From Fodinicurvata sp. EGI_FJ10296 (GTDB lineage: Bacteria > Pseudomonadota > Alphaproteobacteria > DSM-16000 > Inquilinaceae): a stretch of 64,000 bases of DNA. The stretch's first letter is position 1. Each line of letters starts with the position of its first letter. Positions 22,884 to 34,059 of the stretch are shown piece after piece. The notes under the pieces were generated by a model. The model saw only the letters and a list, made by a program, of their open reading frames with translations, ran no database searches and had not been told where the DNA came from. Location: assembly GCF_040712075.1 (NCBI RefSeq), contig NZ_JBFCVL010000001.1, positions 689,045 to 753,044 on the forward strand, given 5' to 3'. Both the position numbers and the translations under genes were made by a program.

Positions 22884-23792
22884 ATGAGCGCAACGACCAG
22901 GCCGCGGCGGTCCATGCTGTTCATGCCGGGCCAGAACGAGCGCGCGCTGGCGAAGGCGGGAACGCTTGCTGCCGATTCGGTGGTTTTCGATCTGGAAGAT
23001 GCCACGGCGCCCGATGCGAAGCCGGCGGCGCGCAATGCGGTCGTTGAGCGATTGCGGGCCGGCGGGCTGGCGCCGCGTGAGGTGCTGGTGCGGATCAACG
23101 CCCTGGACACCCCATGGGGACCAGCCGATCTGGACGCACTGGCCACGGCCGGTGCTGACGGAATCGTCCTTCCCAAGGTCGAGTCACCGGACGTCATCAC
23201 CGACGCCGGCCGGCGGCTGGACACTTTGGGAGCGCCGCCCGGCCTGGCGATATGGTGCATGGTTGAAACGCCGATGGGAGTCCTCAATGTCCGGGAACTG
23301 GCCGCCGTTGCTGCAGTTGGCGGTGGGCGCCTGGCCGGTCTCATCATGGGCACGCAGGATCTGGCCAAGGACCTTCACGTAAACGACACCGCCGACCGTT
23401 TGCCGATGGTGGTTGCTCTGGGCACCTGCCTCATCGCTGCGCGAGCCTATGGGATAGTCGTGATTGACGGCATCCATGCCGATCTCACCGATGCGGCGGG
23501 TCTGGAGGCCGTTTGCCGGCAGGGCGCCGATCTGGGCTTTGACGGCAAATCGCTGATCCATCCCAAACAGATCGATGCGGCCAACGCGGCCTTCGCGCCG
23601 TCATCCGAGGCGGTCGACCGGGCCCGGCGGATCATTGCCGCGCATTCCGAAGCGATTCGCGACGGCCGCGGCGTTACCGTCGTGGACGGGCGTCTCATCG
23701 AATCGCTTCACGTCACCGAGGCGCAACGCCTCGTCGCGCTCGCCGAAGCGATTGGAAAGATCGGAAAGGCCGGCGGCCAGGGACACAGTTAG
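22884..23792 (+). CDS. CitE-like CoA-ester lyase (HpcH/HpaI aldolase family)
   Basis: This 302-residue TIM-barrel protein of the citrate-lyase-beta/malyl-CoA lyase family starts RRSMLFMPGQNERAL. It has Mg-ligand acidic residues in FDLEDAT and MVETPMGV, CoA-binding arginines, and SLIHPKQIDAANAAFAPS near the C-terminus. Likely activities are malyl-CoA, citramalyl-CoA or beta-methylmalyl-CoA cleavage or thioester hydrolysis; sequence reading cannot pick one. GGGGTGA before the ATG at 22884 supports that start over the GTG at 22866. It occupies the position where lpd often follows sucB. The 3' end overlaps the convergent metallopeptidase gene by 4 bp. Confidence 0.88.
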   Translation: MSATTRPRRSMLFMPGQNERALAKAGTLAADSVVFDLEDATAPDAKPAARNAVVERLRAGGLAPREVLVRINALDTPWGPADLDALATAGADGIVLPKVESPDVITDAGRRLDTLGAPPGLAIWCMVETPMGVLNVRELAAVAAVGGGRLAGLIMGTQDLAKDLHVNDTADRLPMVVALGTCLIAARAYGIVVIDGIHADLTDAAGLEAVCRQGADLGFDGKSLIHPKQIDAANAAFAPSSEAVDRARRIIAAHSEAIRDGRGVTVVDGRLIESLHVTEAQRLVALAEAIGKIGKAGGQGHS

Positions 23793-24601
23793 TTCTTCCC
23801 GGACTCTGGAGCCTTTTGAGGGACCGGTGCCGGACCGCCGTATCGGTGCAGACCCGTGCCATGGTGCCGAAGCCAGGCCCGTGCTGCGTCGGTCTCCGGA
23901 AACAGTTCCCGACACAGGCGCCAGAAGCGCGGGCCGTGATTCATCTCGGCCAGATGGGCCACTTCATGCGCGGCGACATAAGAGGCAATCCATTCCGGCG
24001 CCAGAATCAGCCGCCAGGACAGGTTGATACGGCCGGTTGAGGAACAGCTGCCCCAACGCGAAACGGTATCGCGCACGGCGATGCCGGTTACGGGCCGTCC
24101 CAGACGCTGGGCGTGGTGCCGGACATGGCTGCCAAGGCTGTCGCGGGCCAGCAGTCGCAGAAAATCCTCGACCCGGCGCGGGACGTGGCAGGGATCGCCG
24201 CCGGTGGTCAGGGCATCGTCACTCATGATCACGCGGTGGCCGGTTTCAGGATCGTGACGGATCAGCCGGTCCCGTCCGCAAACCGGAACTGGAACCCCCG
24301 GCTCGAAAGCGACTTTCTGAGGGCTCTTTCTGATTTGCGCGGCCAGCCAACCGCTATGGCGCCGGACCATGTCATCGGCCGTCTGCATCGACACGCCCAG
24401 CGGCAGCGTCAACCTGAACCCGCCACTGCGGATGTCCTGACGCAGCGTCAGGCGCGTCGCCTGGGCGGACCGGACAATCCTGATCTCGATATCCTGGCCG
24501 TCGATGGCCAGTGATAGCGACGTCGGCGGAGTCGAAAGCAACCCCGGCCGTTTGACCGAACGGGTCCCCGATCGGGACAAGGCCTTGAAGAAATCGGGCA
24601 T
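23789..24601 (-). CDS. YgjP/DUF45-type zinc metallopeptidase
   Basis: This 270-residue protein contains the zincin motif HEVAHLAEMNH followed by GPRFWRLC. The YgjP signature RDTVSRWGSCSSTGRINLSWRLILAP precedes it, with key residues WGSCS and N-LSWRL. No signal peptide or membrane segment is seen. Relatives (SprT-like/YgjP) are poorly characterised. The ATG at 24601 is preferred to a GTG at 24622 because AGAGGG lies just upstream and the usual homology starts later. It is convergent with the CitE-like gene and divergent from glpK. Confidence 0.88.
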   Translation of the reverse strand: MPDFFKALSRSGTRSVKRPGLLSTPPTSLSLAIDGQDIEIRIVRSAQATRLTLRQDIRSGGFRLTLPLGVSMQTADDMVRRHSGWLAAQIRKSPQKVAFEPGVPVPVCGRDRLIRHDPETGHRVIMSDDALTTGGDPCHVPRRVEDFLRLLARDSLGSHVRHHAQRLGRPVTGIAVRDTVSRWGSCSSTGRINLSWRLILAPEWIASYVAAHEVAHLAEMNHGPRFWRLCRELFPETDAARAWLRHHGTGLHRYGGPAPVPQKAPESGKN

Positions 24602-24827
24602 CCGCGCCCTCTGGGGAATCACCGGCAGTTACGGACTTATCATAGCCGAAACACGGCAGCGGCCGATACAAGGGATTGCGACGGCAAGGCTTTGACGTCC
24701 TGAGGGAATGCGCCACAACGAGTGCCCGAGGGTGGCGGTGTTGGTGCCCGCTATCCGTGTCCGGTGGCCTCTTTGCGCCGCGACCAAAGGATGCTAAGAG
24801 AACAACAATGTCATAAACGCAACATGA

Positions 24828-24845
24828 ATGTTCATATTCGAAAAT
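24828..24845. promoter_or_regulatory. Possible GlpR-like operator before glpK
   Basis: ATGTTC (24828-24833) and GAAAAT (24840-24845) are inverted arms with one mismatch around a 6-bp spacer. They resemble the ATGTTCG...CGAACAT arrangement of DeoR-family GlpR sites. A second small palindrome, ATGAA-TG-TTCAT, overlaps at 24824-24835. No glpR gene is visible in the window. Confidence 0.35.
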
Positions 24846-24887
24846 CGGCGTAGATCAGGCGCTCGATCGAATGGGGAGGGACAGACC

Positions 24888-26387
24888 GTGGCAGCATCCG
24901 CCTATATCGTGGCCATCGATCAGGGAACGACATCGACGCGCGCCATCGTCTTCGACGCTGGCGGCCGCCCCGTCGCGACTGCGCAGAAGGAATTTACCCA
25001 GCATTATCCCGCCGACGCTTGGGTCGAGCACGATGCGGAGGAAATCTGGGCGGATGTCGTTGCCGTCGTGCGCGATGCGGTCGCCAAGGCCGGCGTGCCG
25101 GCTGAATTGATCGCCGGGATCGGCATCACCAACCAGCGTGAAACGGTGGTCGTGTGGGACCGCGAAACCGGCAAACCGATCCACCGGGCGATCGTCTGGC
25201 TTGATCGGCGGACCAGCGACTATTGCCGGTCGCTCGTCGACAGCGGACACGGACCGATGATTGCCGAGCGGACCGGCCTCGTCATCGATGCCTATTTTTC
25301 GGGATCGAAGATCAAATGGATCCTGGACAACGTGGATGGCGCGCGCAGCCGGGCAGAGCAGGGGCGGCTGTGTTTCGGCACCATCGACAGCTGGCTGCTC
25401 TATAAGCTGACCGATGGCGCCGTCCACAAGACTGACGCCACGAACGCCTCGCGCACGATGCTGTTCAACATTCATACACAGCAATGGGACGACGAGCTGC
25501 TCGATCTGTTCGGCGTACCGCGCGCCATGATGCCGGAGGTCTGCGACAATTCAGGACGATTCGGGCTGGCGTCCGAGGCACTGCTGGGGAACGCCATTCC
25601 CGTCAGCGGCATGGCCGGCGACCAGCAGGCGGCCACGTTCGGGCAGGCCTGCTTCGATGTCGGCATGACCAAATCCACCTATGGCACCGGGTGCTTTGCG
25701 TTGATCAACACGGGCGAGACGGCCGTCGTTTCCCGGCACAAGATGCTGACGACAGTGGCCTATCGGCTGGATGGAAAGACAACCTATGCCCTGGAAGGGT
25801 CGATTTTCGTCGCCGGCGCCACGGTGAAGTGGTTGCGCGACGGCCTGGGGATCATCGATTCCGCCGCGCGTACGGCATCGCTGGCGGTGACGGTGCCGGA
25901 CAATCACGGCGTCTATTTCGTGCCGGCGTTTTCGGGACTGGGCGCACCCCACTGGGATCCCGATGCCCGCGGCACCATCAGCGGCCTGACATTCGATGCC
26001 GGACCGGCCCATATCGTTCGCGCCGCACTGGAAAGCGTCGGCTTTCAGACCGCCGACCTGATCACGGCGATGCGCGCCGATGGCGCGGCCATGCCGCCGG
26101 CGCTGCGAGTCGACGGGGGCATGGTGGTGAATGACTGGGTCTGCCAGTTCCTGGCCGATATTCTCGATCTTCCTGTCGAGCGTCCAGTCGTGACGGAAAC
26201 GACAGCCCTTGGCTCGGCCTATCTCGCAGGGCTCGCGGAGGGCGTGTATGGCGGGCTGGAATCGCTGTCGGCGCAATGGGCATCAGAGCGGCGGTTCGAG
26301 CCATCGATGGAGGCCGGCAGGCGCGAACGGCTTCTGGCCGGATGGCACAAAGCCGTTCGCCACGCCCGGGGCATCGCGTCCGATTGA
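24888..26387 (+). CDS. glpK: Glycerol kinase
   Basis: This 499-residue FGGY kinase makes glycerol 3-phosphate from glycerol and ATP. It begins with [18 protein letters not shown] (phosphate-1 motif). [56 protein letters not shown] and [15 protein letters not shown] are standard GlpK segments. The GTG at 24888 follows GGGGAGGG at good spacing and gives exactly the family length; the in-frame ATG at 24828 would add 20 unrelated residues. Together with ugpBAEC downstream it indicates use of glycerol and glycerophosphodiesters. Confidence 0.95.
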   Translation: MAASAYIVAIDQGTTSTRAIVFDAGGRPVATAQKEFTQHYPADAWVEHDAEEIWADVVAVVRDAVAKAGVPAELIAGIGITNQRETVVVWDRETGKPIHRAIVWLDRRTSDYCRSLVDSGHGPMIAERTGLVIDAYFSGSKIKWILDNVDGARSRAEQGRLCFGTIDSWLLYKLTDGAVHKTDATNASRTMLFNIHTQQWDDELLDLFGVPRAMMPEVCDNSGRFGLASEALLGNAIPVSGMAGDQQAATFGQACFDVGMTKSTYGTGCFALINTGETAVVSRHKMLTTVAYRLDGKTTYALEGSIFVAGATVKWLRDGLGIIDSAARTASLAVTVPDNHGVYFVPAFSGLGAPHWDPDARGTISGLTFDAGPAHIVRAALESVGFQTADLITAMRADGAAMPPALRVDGGMVVNDWVCQFLADILDLPVERPVVTETTALGSAYLAGLAEGVYGGLESLSAQWASERRFEPSMEAGRRERLLAGWHKAVRHARGIASD

Positions 26388-26411
26388 CACCACCTCCACC
26401 CGGGGGGGGCA

Positions 26412-26431
26412 CCCCAGGGTCCGCCCTGGGG
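26412..26431 (+). terminator. Hairpin after glpK
   Basis: CCCCAGGG and CCCTGGGG form a perfect 8-bp stem around TCCG, 24 bp after the glpK stop. There is no T-run, so intrinsic termination is doubtful. It may limit read-through into ugpB or protect the glpK 3' end. Confidence 0.5.
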
Positions 26432-26654
26432 CCACCTTTGGGCCTTGGTTGGGCTGAATGCGTCATTCACGCGCGGTTCGGTCTCGCGAATGTTCGCAGT
26501 TCGACGCTTCGGGGCGTATTTCTGCGCTTGGATTTGCGCAACGAGTCAGCTAGACAGGGAGTGTGTAACAAAAGGTTCATAAATCGGTCACGCGGCCGTC
26601 ATTGCATACGGTGCATAAGCAAAGTCGCATGACAATTTGGGAGGGCTATTAGAA

Positions 26655-27968
26655 ATGAAGCTTCGTCATCTGCTGGCAGCGTCCGCCACTGCAATGTTGG
26701 TCGCCGCGCCGGCTCAGGCTCAGGTTGAAATTCAGTGGTGGCACGCAATGTCCGGCGCGCTCGGCGAATGGGTCGATGACCTGGCCGAGGGCTTCAACGA
26801 AAGCCAGGATGATTACGTCGTCGTCCCATCCTATCGCGGCACCTATCCCGAAACGATGACGGGCGGCATTGCTGCCTTCCGTTCCGGCGAGCAGCCGCAC
26901 ATTCTGCAGGTCTTCGAGGTCGGCACCGCCACCATGATGGCCGCCGAAGGCGCGATCTATCCGATCCATGAGTTGATGGCGGACACGGACACGGCGTTCG
27001 ACCCGGACGCCTATCTGCCGGCCGTCGTCGGATACTACACGACACCGGAAGGCAACATGCTGTCGTTGCCGTTCAACAGTTCCACGCCGGTCATGTACTA
27101 TAACCGGGATGCCTTTGCAGACGCTGGTCTCGATCCCGACAGCCCGCCGGAAACCTGGCCGGAGTTCGGCGAAGCCGCTCAGCAGCTCGTCGACAGCGGC
27201 GCGGTCGACTGCGGCTTCTCGACCAACTGGCAGGACTGGATCCACATCGAGAACTTCTCGGCGTGGCACAACCTGCCGATCGGCACCCGGCAGAACGGCT
27301 TTGCCGGCTTCGATACCGAACTTCAGGTCAATTCAGACACCCATATCGCCCATATCGAAGCGCTGAAGGGCTGGATGGATGACGGACTGTTCACCTACGG
27401 TGGACGGCAGAGCGACGCGACTCAGCTTTTTGTCAGCGGCGAATGCGGCATGTTCTTCGAATCCTCCGCCGGTTACGCCAACATCAGCGCCGGCGCTGAC
27501 TTCGATTTCGGCATCGGCATGCTGCCGTACTGGCCGGACGTCGAGGGCGCACCGCAGAACTCGATCATCGGCGGCGCGACGCTCTGGGTCCTCCAGGGGC
27601 ACGATCAGGAAGATTATGCCGGCGTGGCCGACTTCTTCAACTATCTCTCGTCTCCGGAAGTACAGGCATCGTCGCACCAGCGGACCGGCTACCTGCCGAT
27701 CACCAATCAGGCGTTCGAGCTGACCGAGGAGCAGGGTTACTATGAAGAAAATCCCGGCTTCGACACGTCGATCCGTCAGATGAATCTGAACCCGCCGACC
27801 GATAATTCCCGTGGTCTGCGGTTCGGCAACTATGTTCAGATCCGTACGATCATCAACGAGGAACTCGAGGCCGTCTGGGGCGACGACAAGTCGGCCGAAG
27901 AAGCGCTCGACGCGATCGTCTCGCGCGGCAACGAGCTGCTGCGCCAGTTCGAGGAAGACCTCAACTAG
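26655..27968 (+). CDS. ugpB: ABC transporter substrate-binding protein, glycerol-3-phosphate type
   Basis: This 437-residue periplasmic binding protein begins with a clear signal peptide, MKLRHLLAASATAMLVAAPA, cleaved before QAQV. The mature part begins VEIQWWHAMSGALGEWVDDLAEGFN, with key residues WWHAM, close to E. coli UgpB (sn-glycerol-3-phosphate and glycerophosphodiesters). PSYRGTYPETMTGGIAAFRSGE, LPFNSSTPVMYYNRDAF and GHIP/GYLPIT-like segments agree. The ATG at 26655 is preceded by GGGAGGG. It is followed by a strong hairpin and then ugpA, ugpE and ugpC. Confidence 0.93.
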   Translation: MKLRHLLAASATAMLVAAPAQAQVEIQWWHAMSGALGEWVDDLAEGFNESQDDYVVVPSYRGTYPETMTGGIAAFRSGEQPHILQVFEVGTATMMAAEGAIYPIHELMADTDTAFDPDAYLPAVVGYYTTPEGNMLSLPFNSSTPVMYYNRDAFADAGLDPDSPPETWPEFGEAAQQLVDSGAVDCGFSTNWQDWIHIENFSAWHNLPIGTRQNGFAGFDTELQVNSDTHIAHIEALKGWMDDGLFTYGGRQSDATQLFVSGECGMFFESSAGYANISAGADFDFGIGMLPYWPDVEGAPQNSIIGGATLWVLQGHDQEDYAGVADFFNYLSSPEVQASSHQRTGYLPITNQAFELTEEQGYYEENPGFDTSIRQMNLNPPTDNSRGLRFGNYVQIRTIINEELEAVWGDDKSAEEALDAIVSRGNELLRQFEEDLN

Positions 27969-27989
27969 TCGAACTGCTCAATGAGCCGG

Positions 27990-28029
27990 ACCGGGCGCAG
28001 GGGTGGCAGTTCGCCACCTCTCGCCCGGT
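27990..28029 (+). terminator. Long hairpin between ugpB and ugpA
   Basis: An outer stem ACCGGGCG/CGCCCGGT and an inner stem GGTGGC/GCCACC around AGTTC are separated by small internal loops. The structure sits 21 bp after the ugpB stop. No U-run follows. Such a hairpin after a binding-protein gene commonly stabilises its mRNA or causes partial termination, so that the binding protein is made in excess over the permease. Confidence 0.65.
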
Positions 28030-28118
28030 TGCATTTCAGTCAGCGGGGCTGCCCGTGCCGGATATCGGCAGTTTGAAGGCCGAGCGGCGGTATCATCACT
28101 TTTTTAGGCGGGTCGCCT

Positions 28119-29009
28119 ATGCACAAGCGCGTGACTTTCAGGCACGGGCTCCTACCGTATCTCCTGGTAGCGCCACAGATCATCATCACACTGGTCTTCT
28201 TCATCTGGCCGGCAAGCCAGGCGCTCTATCAATCCGTCCTCAGACAGGATCCATTCGGCCTGCGAACGACCTTTGTCGGGTTGCAGAATTTCCAGCGCCT
28301 GTTCGCGGACCCGTCCTATCTGAGCAGCCTGCAGGTAACGGTGGTATTCAGTATCAGCGTGGCGGCGCTGTCGATGGGGGCGGCACTGTTGCTGGCCGTC
28401 ATGGCCGATCGCGTCATCAAGGGCGCAGGTGCCTATCGCACATTGATCATCTGGCCCTACGCCGTTGCGCCGGCCGTGGCCGGCGTCCTGTGGCTGTTCA
28501 TGTTCACGCCGTCGGTTGGCATCATATCGTATTTCCTGCTCCATGAATTCGGCGTGCGGTTCAATCACCGGGTGGATGGAACACAGGCAATGGGGCTGGT
28601 GATATTCGCCGCCGCCTGGAAGCAGGTTAGCTATAATTTCCTGTTCTTTCTGGCCGGACTTCAGTCCATCCCCAAGAGCCTGATCGAAGCGGCGGCCATC
28701 GACGGTGCCGGGCCTTCGCGGCGCTTCTGGACGATCATCTTCCCGCTTCTATCCCCGACGACGTTCTTCCTTCTCGTCATCAATGTGGTTTTCGCGTTCT
28801 TCGAAACCTTCGGGATCATCCATGCCGTCACCAACGGCGGTCCGGGCTCGCCAGGGGCGACGAACATCCTGGTCTATAAGGTGTATAACGACGGATTCAT
28901 CGGCCTGAACCTCGGCAGCAGTGCGGCTCAGTCCGTCATACTGATGTCGATCGTCATCGTCCTGACGGTGGTGCAGTTCAAGTTCATCGAACGGAGGGTG
29001 CATTACTGA
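28119..29009 (+). CDS. ugpA: Glycerol-3-phosphate ABC transporter permease UgpA
   Basis: This 296-residue inner-membrane permease has six predicted membrane segments and the ABC permease EAA loop [24 protein letters not shown], with key residues EAA---DGA------IIFPLL. The start [20 protein letters not shown] resembles Ugp[25 protein letters not shown] is typical of carbohydrate and glycerol-P permeases. The stop overlaps the ugpE ATG by 1 bp. Confidence 0.93.
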   Translation: MHKRVTFRHGLLPYLLVAPQIIITLVFFIWPASQALYQSVLRQDPFGLRTTFVGLQNFQRLFADPSYLSSLQVTVVFSISVAALSMGAALLLAVMADRVIKGAGAYRTLIIWPYAVAPAVAGVLWLFMFTPSVGIISYFLLHEFGVRFNHRVDGTQAMGLVIFAAAWKQVSYNFLFFLAGLQSIPKSLIEAAAIDGAGPSRRFWTIIFPLLSPTTFFLLVINVVFAFFETFGIIHAVTNGGPGSPGATNILVYKVYNDGFIGLNLGSSAAQSVILMSIVIVLTVVQFKFIERRVHY

Positions 29010-29851
29010 TGGTCGAACGCCGCCCTTTCATGACCTTCATGAGCCATGCCCTGATCGTGCTGGGCATCGGCATCATCATTTTCCCTTTATACATCGGCTT
29101 CGTCGCCTCGACGCACACCTTGCAGGACGTGTCGAGGGCACCGATGCCCCTGGTGCCCGGTACCCAGTTCGTCGAGAATTATATGCGGGCCATTCAGGCG
29201 GGCGGTGCCTTCTCCGGTGCGACGCCGGCCTGGTACATGATGATGAACAGCTTCATCATGGCGATCGTCATCACGGTCGGAAAGATCGTCATATCCCTGA
29301 CTTCGGCCTTCGCGGTCGTCTATTTCCGGTTCCCGTTCCGGATGTTCTTCTTCTGGATGATTTTCGTCACGCTGATGCTGCCGGTGGAAGTGCGCATCCT
29401 GCCGACTTACGAGGTCGTTGCGCGACTGGGTATGATCGATACCTATGCCGGGCTGACGATACCGCTGATCGCATCGGCAACGGCAACATTCCTGTTCCGG
29501 CAATTCTTCCTGACGGTACCCGACGAACTGACGGAAGCCGCGCGCATGGATGGCGCCGGTCCGATGCGGTTTTTCTGGGATATTCTGATTCCGCTGTCGA
29601 AAACGAATATCGCCGCTCTGTTCGTCATCCTGTTTATCTATGGCTGGAACCAGTATCTCTGGCCGCTACTGATAACAAATAACCTGGAGACGATCGTGAT
29701 CGGTATTTATCAGATGATCAATGTCGGCGACGATCGGATACAATGGAACATCGTAATGGCCACGACCATGCTCGCCATGATCCCGCCGGTACTGGTGGTG
29801 ATTCTCATGCAGCGTTGGTTCGTCAAGGGCCTTGTGGATAGCGAGAAGTAA
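29009..29851 (+). CDS. ugpE: Glycerol-3-phosphate ABC transporter permease UgpE
   Basis: This 280-residue second permease has six membrane segments. Its EAA loop reads [22 protein letters not shown], with conserved EAA, DG and the final P. The segments [21 protein letters not shown] and [14 protein letters not shown] match UgpE. Its start is coupled to ugpA (TGATG), and the ATPase gene follows after 6 bp. Confidence 0.93.
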   Translation: MVERRPFMTFMSHALIVLGIGIIIFPLYIGFVASTHTLQDVSRAPMPLVPGTQFVENYMRAIQAGGAFSGATPAWYMMMNSFIMAIVITVGKIVISLTSAFAVVYFRFPFRMFFFWMIFVTLMLPVEVRILPTYEVVARLGMIDTYAGLTIPLIASATATFLFRQFFLTVPDELTEAARMDGAGPMRFFWDILIPLSKTNIAALFVILFIYGWNQYLWPLLITNNLETIVIGIYQMINVGDDRIQWNIVMATTMLAMIPPVLVVILMQRWFVKGLVDSEK

Positions 29852-29857
29852 GCGACA

Positions 29858-30955
29858 ATGGCGACACTCACGATATCGGACGCTCGCAAGACTTATGCCG
29901 GCAGCCGCGAAGAGGTGATCAAGGGCATCGATTGCGCTGTTGCCGACGGCGAGTTCCTGGTGATGCTGGGGCCGTCGGGGTGCGGGAAATCTACGCTGTT
30001 GCGCATGGTTGCCGGACTGGAGGAAATCTCGTCCGGCGAAGTGGCGATCGATGGCAAGCGCGTCAACGATCTGGAGCCAAAGGATCGCGACATCGCGATG
30101 GTGTTTCAGAACTATGCGCTTTATCCGCATATGTCGGTTTTCGACAACATGGCCTATGGCCTGAAAATTGCAAAGGTGCCAAAGGACGAGATCACGCGGC
30201 GCGTCGAAGAAGCCGCAACGCTGCTGGAAATCCGGGACTTCCTCGATCGACGCCCCCGTCAGCTTTCCGGCGGTCAGCGCCAGCGGGTGGCGATGGGCCG
30301 GGCGATCGTCCGCAAGCCGTCGATCTTTCTTTTCGACGAACCGCTGTCCAACCTGGACGCCAAGCTTCGGACGCAGATGCGCGTGGAGATCAGAAGGCTG
30401 CAATCCCGGCTGGGTGTCACGTCGCTCTATGTGACCCATGACCAGGTCGAAGCCATGACGCTCGGTGACCGCTTGATGGTGATGAATGGTGGAATCGCCG
30501 AACAGATCGGAACGCCGATCGATGTCTACAGCCATCCGGCATCGGTCTTCGTTGCCGGTTTCATCGGTTCCCCGGCAATGAACTTTCTTCCCGCCCGCGT
30601 CGATCCCGACGGACGTCATGTTCTGCTACCCGGCAATCACAGCGTTGCGTCCTCCAAGGCCGCGGGCAACGGCGGCCGGTCGGTCACGGCGGGCATCCGG
30701 CCGGAGCATCTGCGTCAGGCGACCGAAGCCGATGCTGAACGGGTCATTGACGGTCAGGTCGAACTGGTCGAAGCCCTCGGCGCCGACACCATCATTCATC
30801 TTCGTATGGATGCCGAAGGGGCGACATTGCTGGCGCGGTTGCCCGGAACACCCGGGTTGCGCCACGGCGACCGCATCCGGCTCGCCGTGGAAGAAGGCCA
30901 ACTGCACCTTTTTGACGAACAGTCGGGCCGCTCCGTGGCGGCCGACCCCCGCTAG
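29858..30955 (+). CDS. ugpC: Glycerol-3-phosphate ABC transporter ATP-binding protein
   Basis: This 365-residue MalK/UgpC-type ATPase has Walker [18 protein letters not shown]-loop [16 protein letters not shown] signature [15 protein letters not shown], Walker [15 protein letters not shown] and the H-loop THDQ. The C-terminal ~130 residues form the TOBE/regulatory domain, where E. coli UgpC and MalK receive inducer-exclusion signals. It is the last gene of ugpBAEC. Confidence 0.94.
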   Translation: MATLTISDARKTYAGSREEVIKGIDCAVADGEFLVMLGPSGCGKSTLLRMVAGLEEISSGEVAIDGKRVNDLEPKDRDIAMVFQNYALYPHMSVFDNMAYGLKIAKVPKDEITRRVEEAATLLEIRDFLDRRPRQLSGGQRQRVAMGRAIVRKPSIFLFDEPLSNLDAKLRTQMRVEIRRLQSRLGVTSLYVTHDQVEAMTLGDRLMVMNGGIAEQIGTPIDVYSHPASVFVAGFIGSPAMNFLPARVDPDGRHVLLPGNHSVASSKAAGNGGRSVTAGIRPEHLRQATEADAERVIDGQVELVEALGADTIIHLRMDAEGATLLARLPGTPGLRHGDRIRLAVEEGQLHLFDEQSGRSVAADPR

Positions 30956-31003
30956 CGCAGCAGGAGGCCGGCACCCGCCATCGGCGGCGGACGGGGTGCG
31001 ATC

Positions 31004-32131
31004 CTAGAGAACGCGGTCCACGACGCTTTTCAGTCGCGCCATCGTGCCGTCGACATCGGTCAGCTTGTCCAATCCGAACAGACCGAGCCGGAAGGTGCGG
31101 AACGTGTCGCCTTCTCCGACCTGAAGGGGCACGCCAGCCGCGATCTGCATGCCCTCGGCGGCGAATTTCTTGCCGTTCTGGATGTCCGGATCGTCGGTAT
31201 AAGATACGACCACCCCCGGAGCGCCGTAACCGTCTGCGGCGACCGATACGACACCCTTTTCCCTGAGCATGGCGCGCACACCGTCGCCGAGCGCCCATTG
31301 CGCGGCTGCCATGGCTTCGAGTCCATGTGATTTCGTTTCGACCATGGCATCCCGTAGCCCGACCAATGCGTCGGTCGGCAAGGTGCCGTGATAGGCATGG
31401 CCGCCGGCTTCGTACGCGGCCATGATCGACTGCCACTTCTTCAGGTCCAGGGCGTAGGAATCGGAGGTCGTTTCCTGCAGGCGCTCGTGCGCGCGCGCCG
31501 ACATCATGACCAGACCCGTAGACGGGGAGGCCGACCAGCCTTTTTGTGGGGCGGAGATGAGTATGTCGACGCCGGTCTCGACCATGTCGACCCAGACGCA
31601 GCCGCTGGCGACGCAGTCCAGAACGACAAAGGCGCCGACTTCGTGGGCCGCACTGGCCATGGCCTTGATGTAGTCATGCGGCAGGATCAGGCCCGACGAT
31701 GTTTCTACATGGGGCGCAAAAACGAAGTCCGGCCGGACCTCGTGGATTTTCGCCACGACATCGGCGATCGGCGGCGGCGCGAAGGGGGCACGGACGGTGT
31801 TGTCGGCCGATCGCGCCATCACCACCGTCGTCTCTTCGGTGAACCCGCCCGCTTCGAAAATCTGGCTCCAGCGATAGGAAAACCAGCCATTGCGAACGAC
31901 CAGGGCTCGGGCGCCTGTCGCGAACTGCCGCGCCACTGACTCCATGGCAAAGGTGCCGCCGCCCGGGATGAGGGCGACCGACTCGGCGGAATAGACGTCT
32001 CGCAGCATTCCGCTCAGATCGCGCATCACGCCCTGGAATTTGGCGGACATGTGATTGAGCGACCGGTCGGTGAAGACGACCGAGAACTCCATCAGGCCAT
32101 CGGGATCGACATCGGGGCGCAAACCGGGCAT
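31004..32131 (-). CDS. Class V aminotransferase (alanine/serine-glyoxylate aminotransferase family)
   Basis: This 375-residue PLP enzyme has the Schiff-base lysine in ISAPQKGWSASPS, the PLP aspartate in VVLDCVASG, and the N-terminal substrate region PGGGTFAMESVARQF. Fold-type I class V members of this kind use serine, alanine or glyoxylate, and the substrate here is not settled. The ATG at 32131 has a strong AAGGAG site upstream, which rules out the longer frame to 32248. It is divergent from ahcY, so the palindrome at 32286-32303 might influence both. Confidence 0.88.
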   Translation of the reverse strand: MPGLRPDVDPDGLMEFSVVFTDRSLNHMSAKFQGVMRDLSGMLRDVYSAESVALIPGGGTFAMESVARQFATGARALVVRNGWFSYRWSQIFEAGGFTEETTVVMARSADNTVRAPFAPPPIADVVAKIHEVRPDFVFAPHVETSSGLILPHDYIKAMASAAHEVGAFVVLDCVASGCVWVDMVETGVDILISAPQKGWSASPSTGLVMMSARAHERLQETTSDSYALDLKKWQSIMAAYEAGGHAYHGTLPTDALVGLRDAMVETKSHGLEAMAAAQWALGDGVRAMLREKGVVSVAADGYGAPGVVVSYTDDPDIQNGKKFAAEGMQIAAGVPLQVGEGDTFRTFRLGLFGLDKLTDVDGTMARLKSVVDRVL

Positions 32132-32285
32132 GCGGATTCTCCTTTTTTCCAGAATTTGGCGCAGCCTAATGGCGAACATACTATCGAGACCAGCAGAATT
32201 TGCCCTCTGCCGTTGGACCTGTCCGACCGAAGCCGGTTCGCAGCCCACAAGCCAAGCCCGAAACCGGACCCTTCGGCCACAAAGA

Positions 32286-32303
32286 CATAAAGATATCTTT
32301 ATG
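32286..32303. promoter_or_regulatory. Perfect 18-bp palindrome, probable ArsR/SahR-type operator
   Basis: CATAAAGATATCTTTATG is a perfect palindrome ending one base before the ahcY -35 box. ArsR-family SahR regulators of S-adenosylhomocysteine metabolism are known to act from AT-rich palindromes upstream of ahcY and methionine-cycle genes in proteobacteria. The site and its placement are seen directly; the identity of the regulator is inference. No sahR gene is in the window. Confidence 0.7.
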
Positions 32304-32304
32304 C

Positions 32305-33718
<1,414 letters not shown>

Positions 33719-34059
33719 TCGAACGGTTTCGGCGAACGGAGACGGCAGGCAACGCCTGCAGTACCCGAGCGCCGACTGAAAAAGCGGATGTGCCTCCAGC
33801 CCCGGCCGGCGCCTTTTGGGTGTCGGCTTGGGTGGAGAGACTTGGGTGGCTTCTCCTTGGGAGGGCCGCCCTTTTTTGCGTGTCGTATACTGCTTTCGAA
33901 TGACGCCGCTGACGCGTTCTTGTCCGCAAGAGGTAGCGCTGACGTTGCGAATGGCGGTATCCATCCATTAAAGTAAATTTCGAACGCTGGCGAGGGTGCC
34001 CTTGCTGCCGTCGGCATTCATCCGTTCGCGGCAGTCTGCCGCCCTCTTTTTTTAGCCCG
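33719..34059. other. Non-coding gap between ahcY and divL
   Basis: This 341-bp stretch holds a small 6-bp hairpin, GCAGGC-AAC-GCCTGC (33745-33759), and the terminator at 33844-33877. The following ~180 bp are richer in A+T than the genes and probably carry the divL promoter. No small ORF with a credible ribosome site was found. Confidence 0.5.
33844..33877 (+). terminator. Rho-independent terminator of ahcY
   Basis: GGGTGGC pairs with GCCGCCC (one U-G pair), the inner CTCC pairs with GGAG around TTG, and TTTTTT follows at 33872-33877. It lies 126 bp after the ahcY stop and ends that transcript. Confidence 0.75.
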
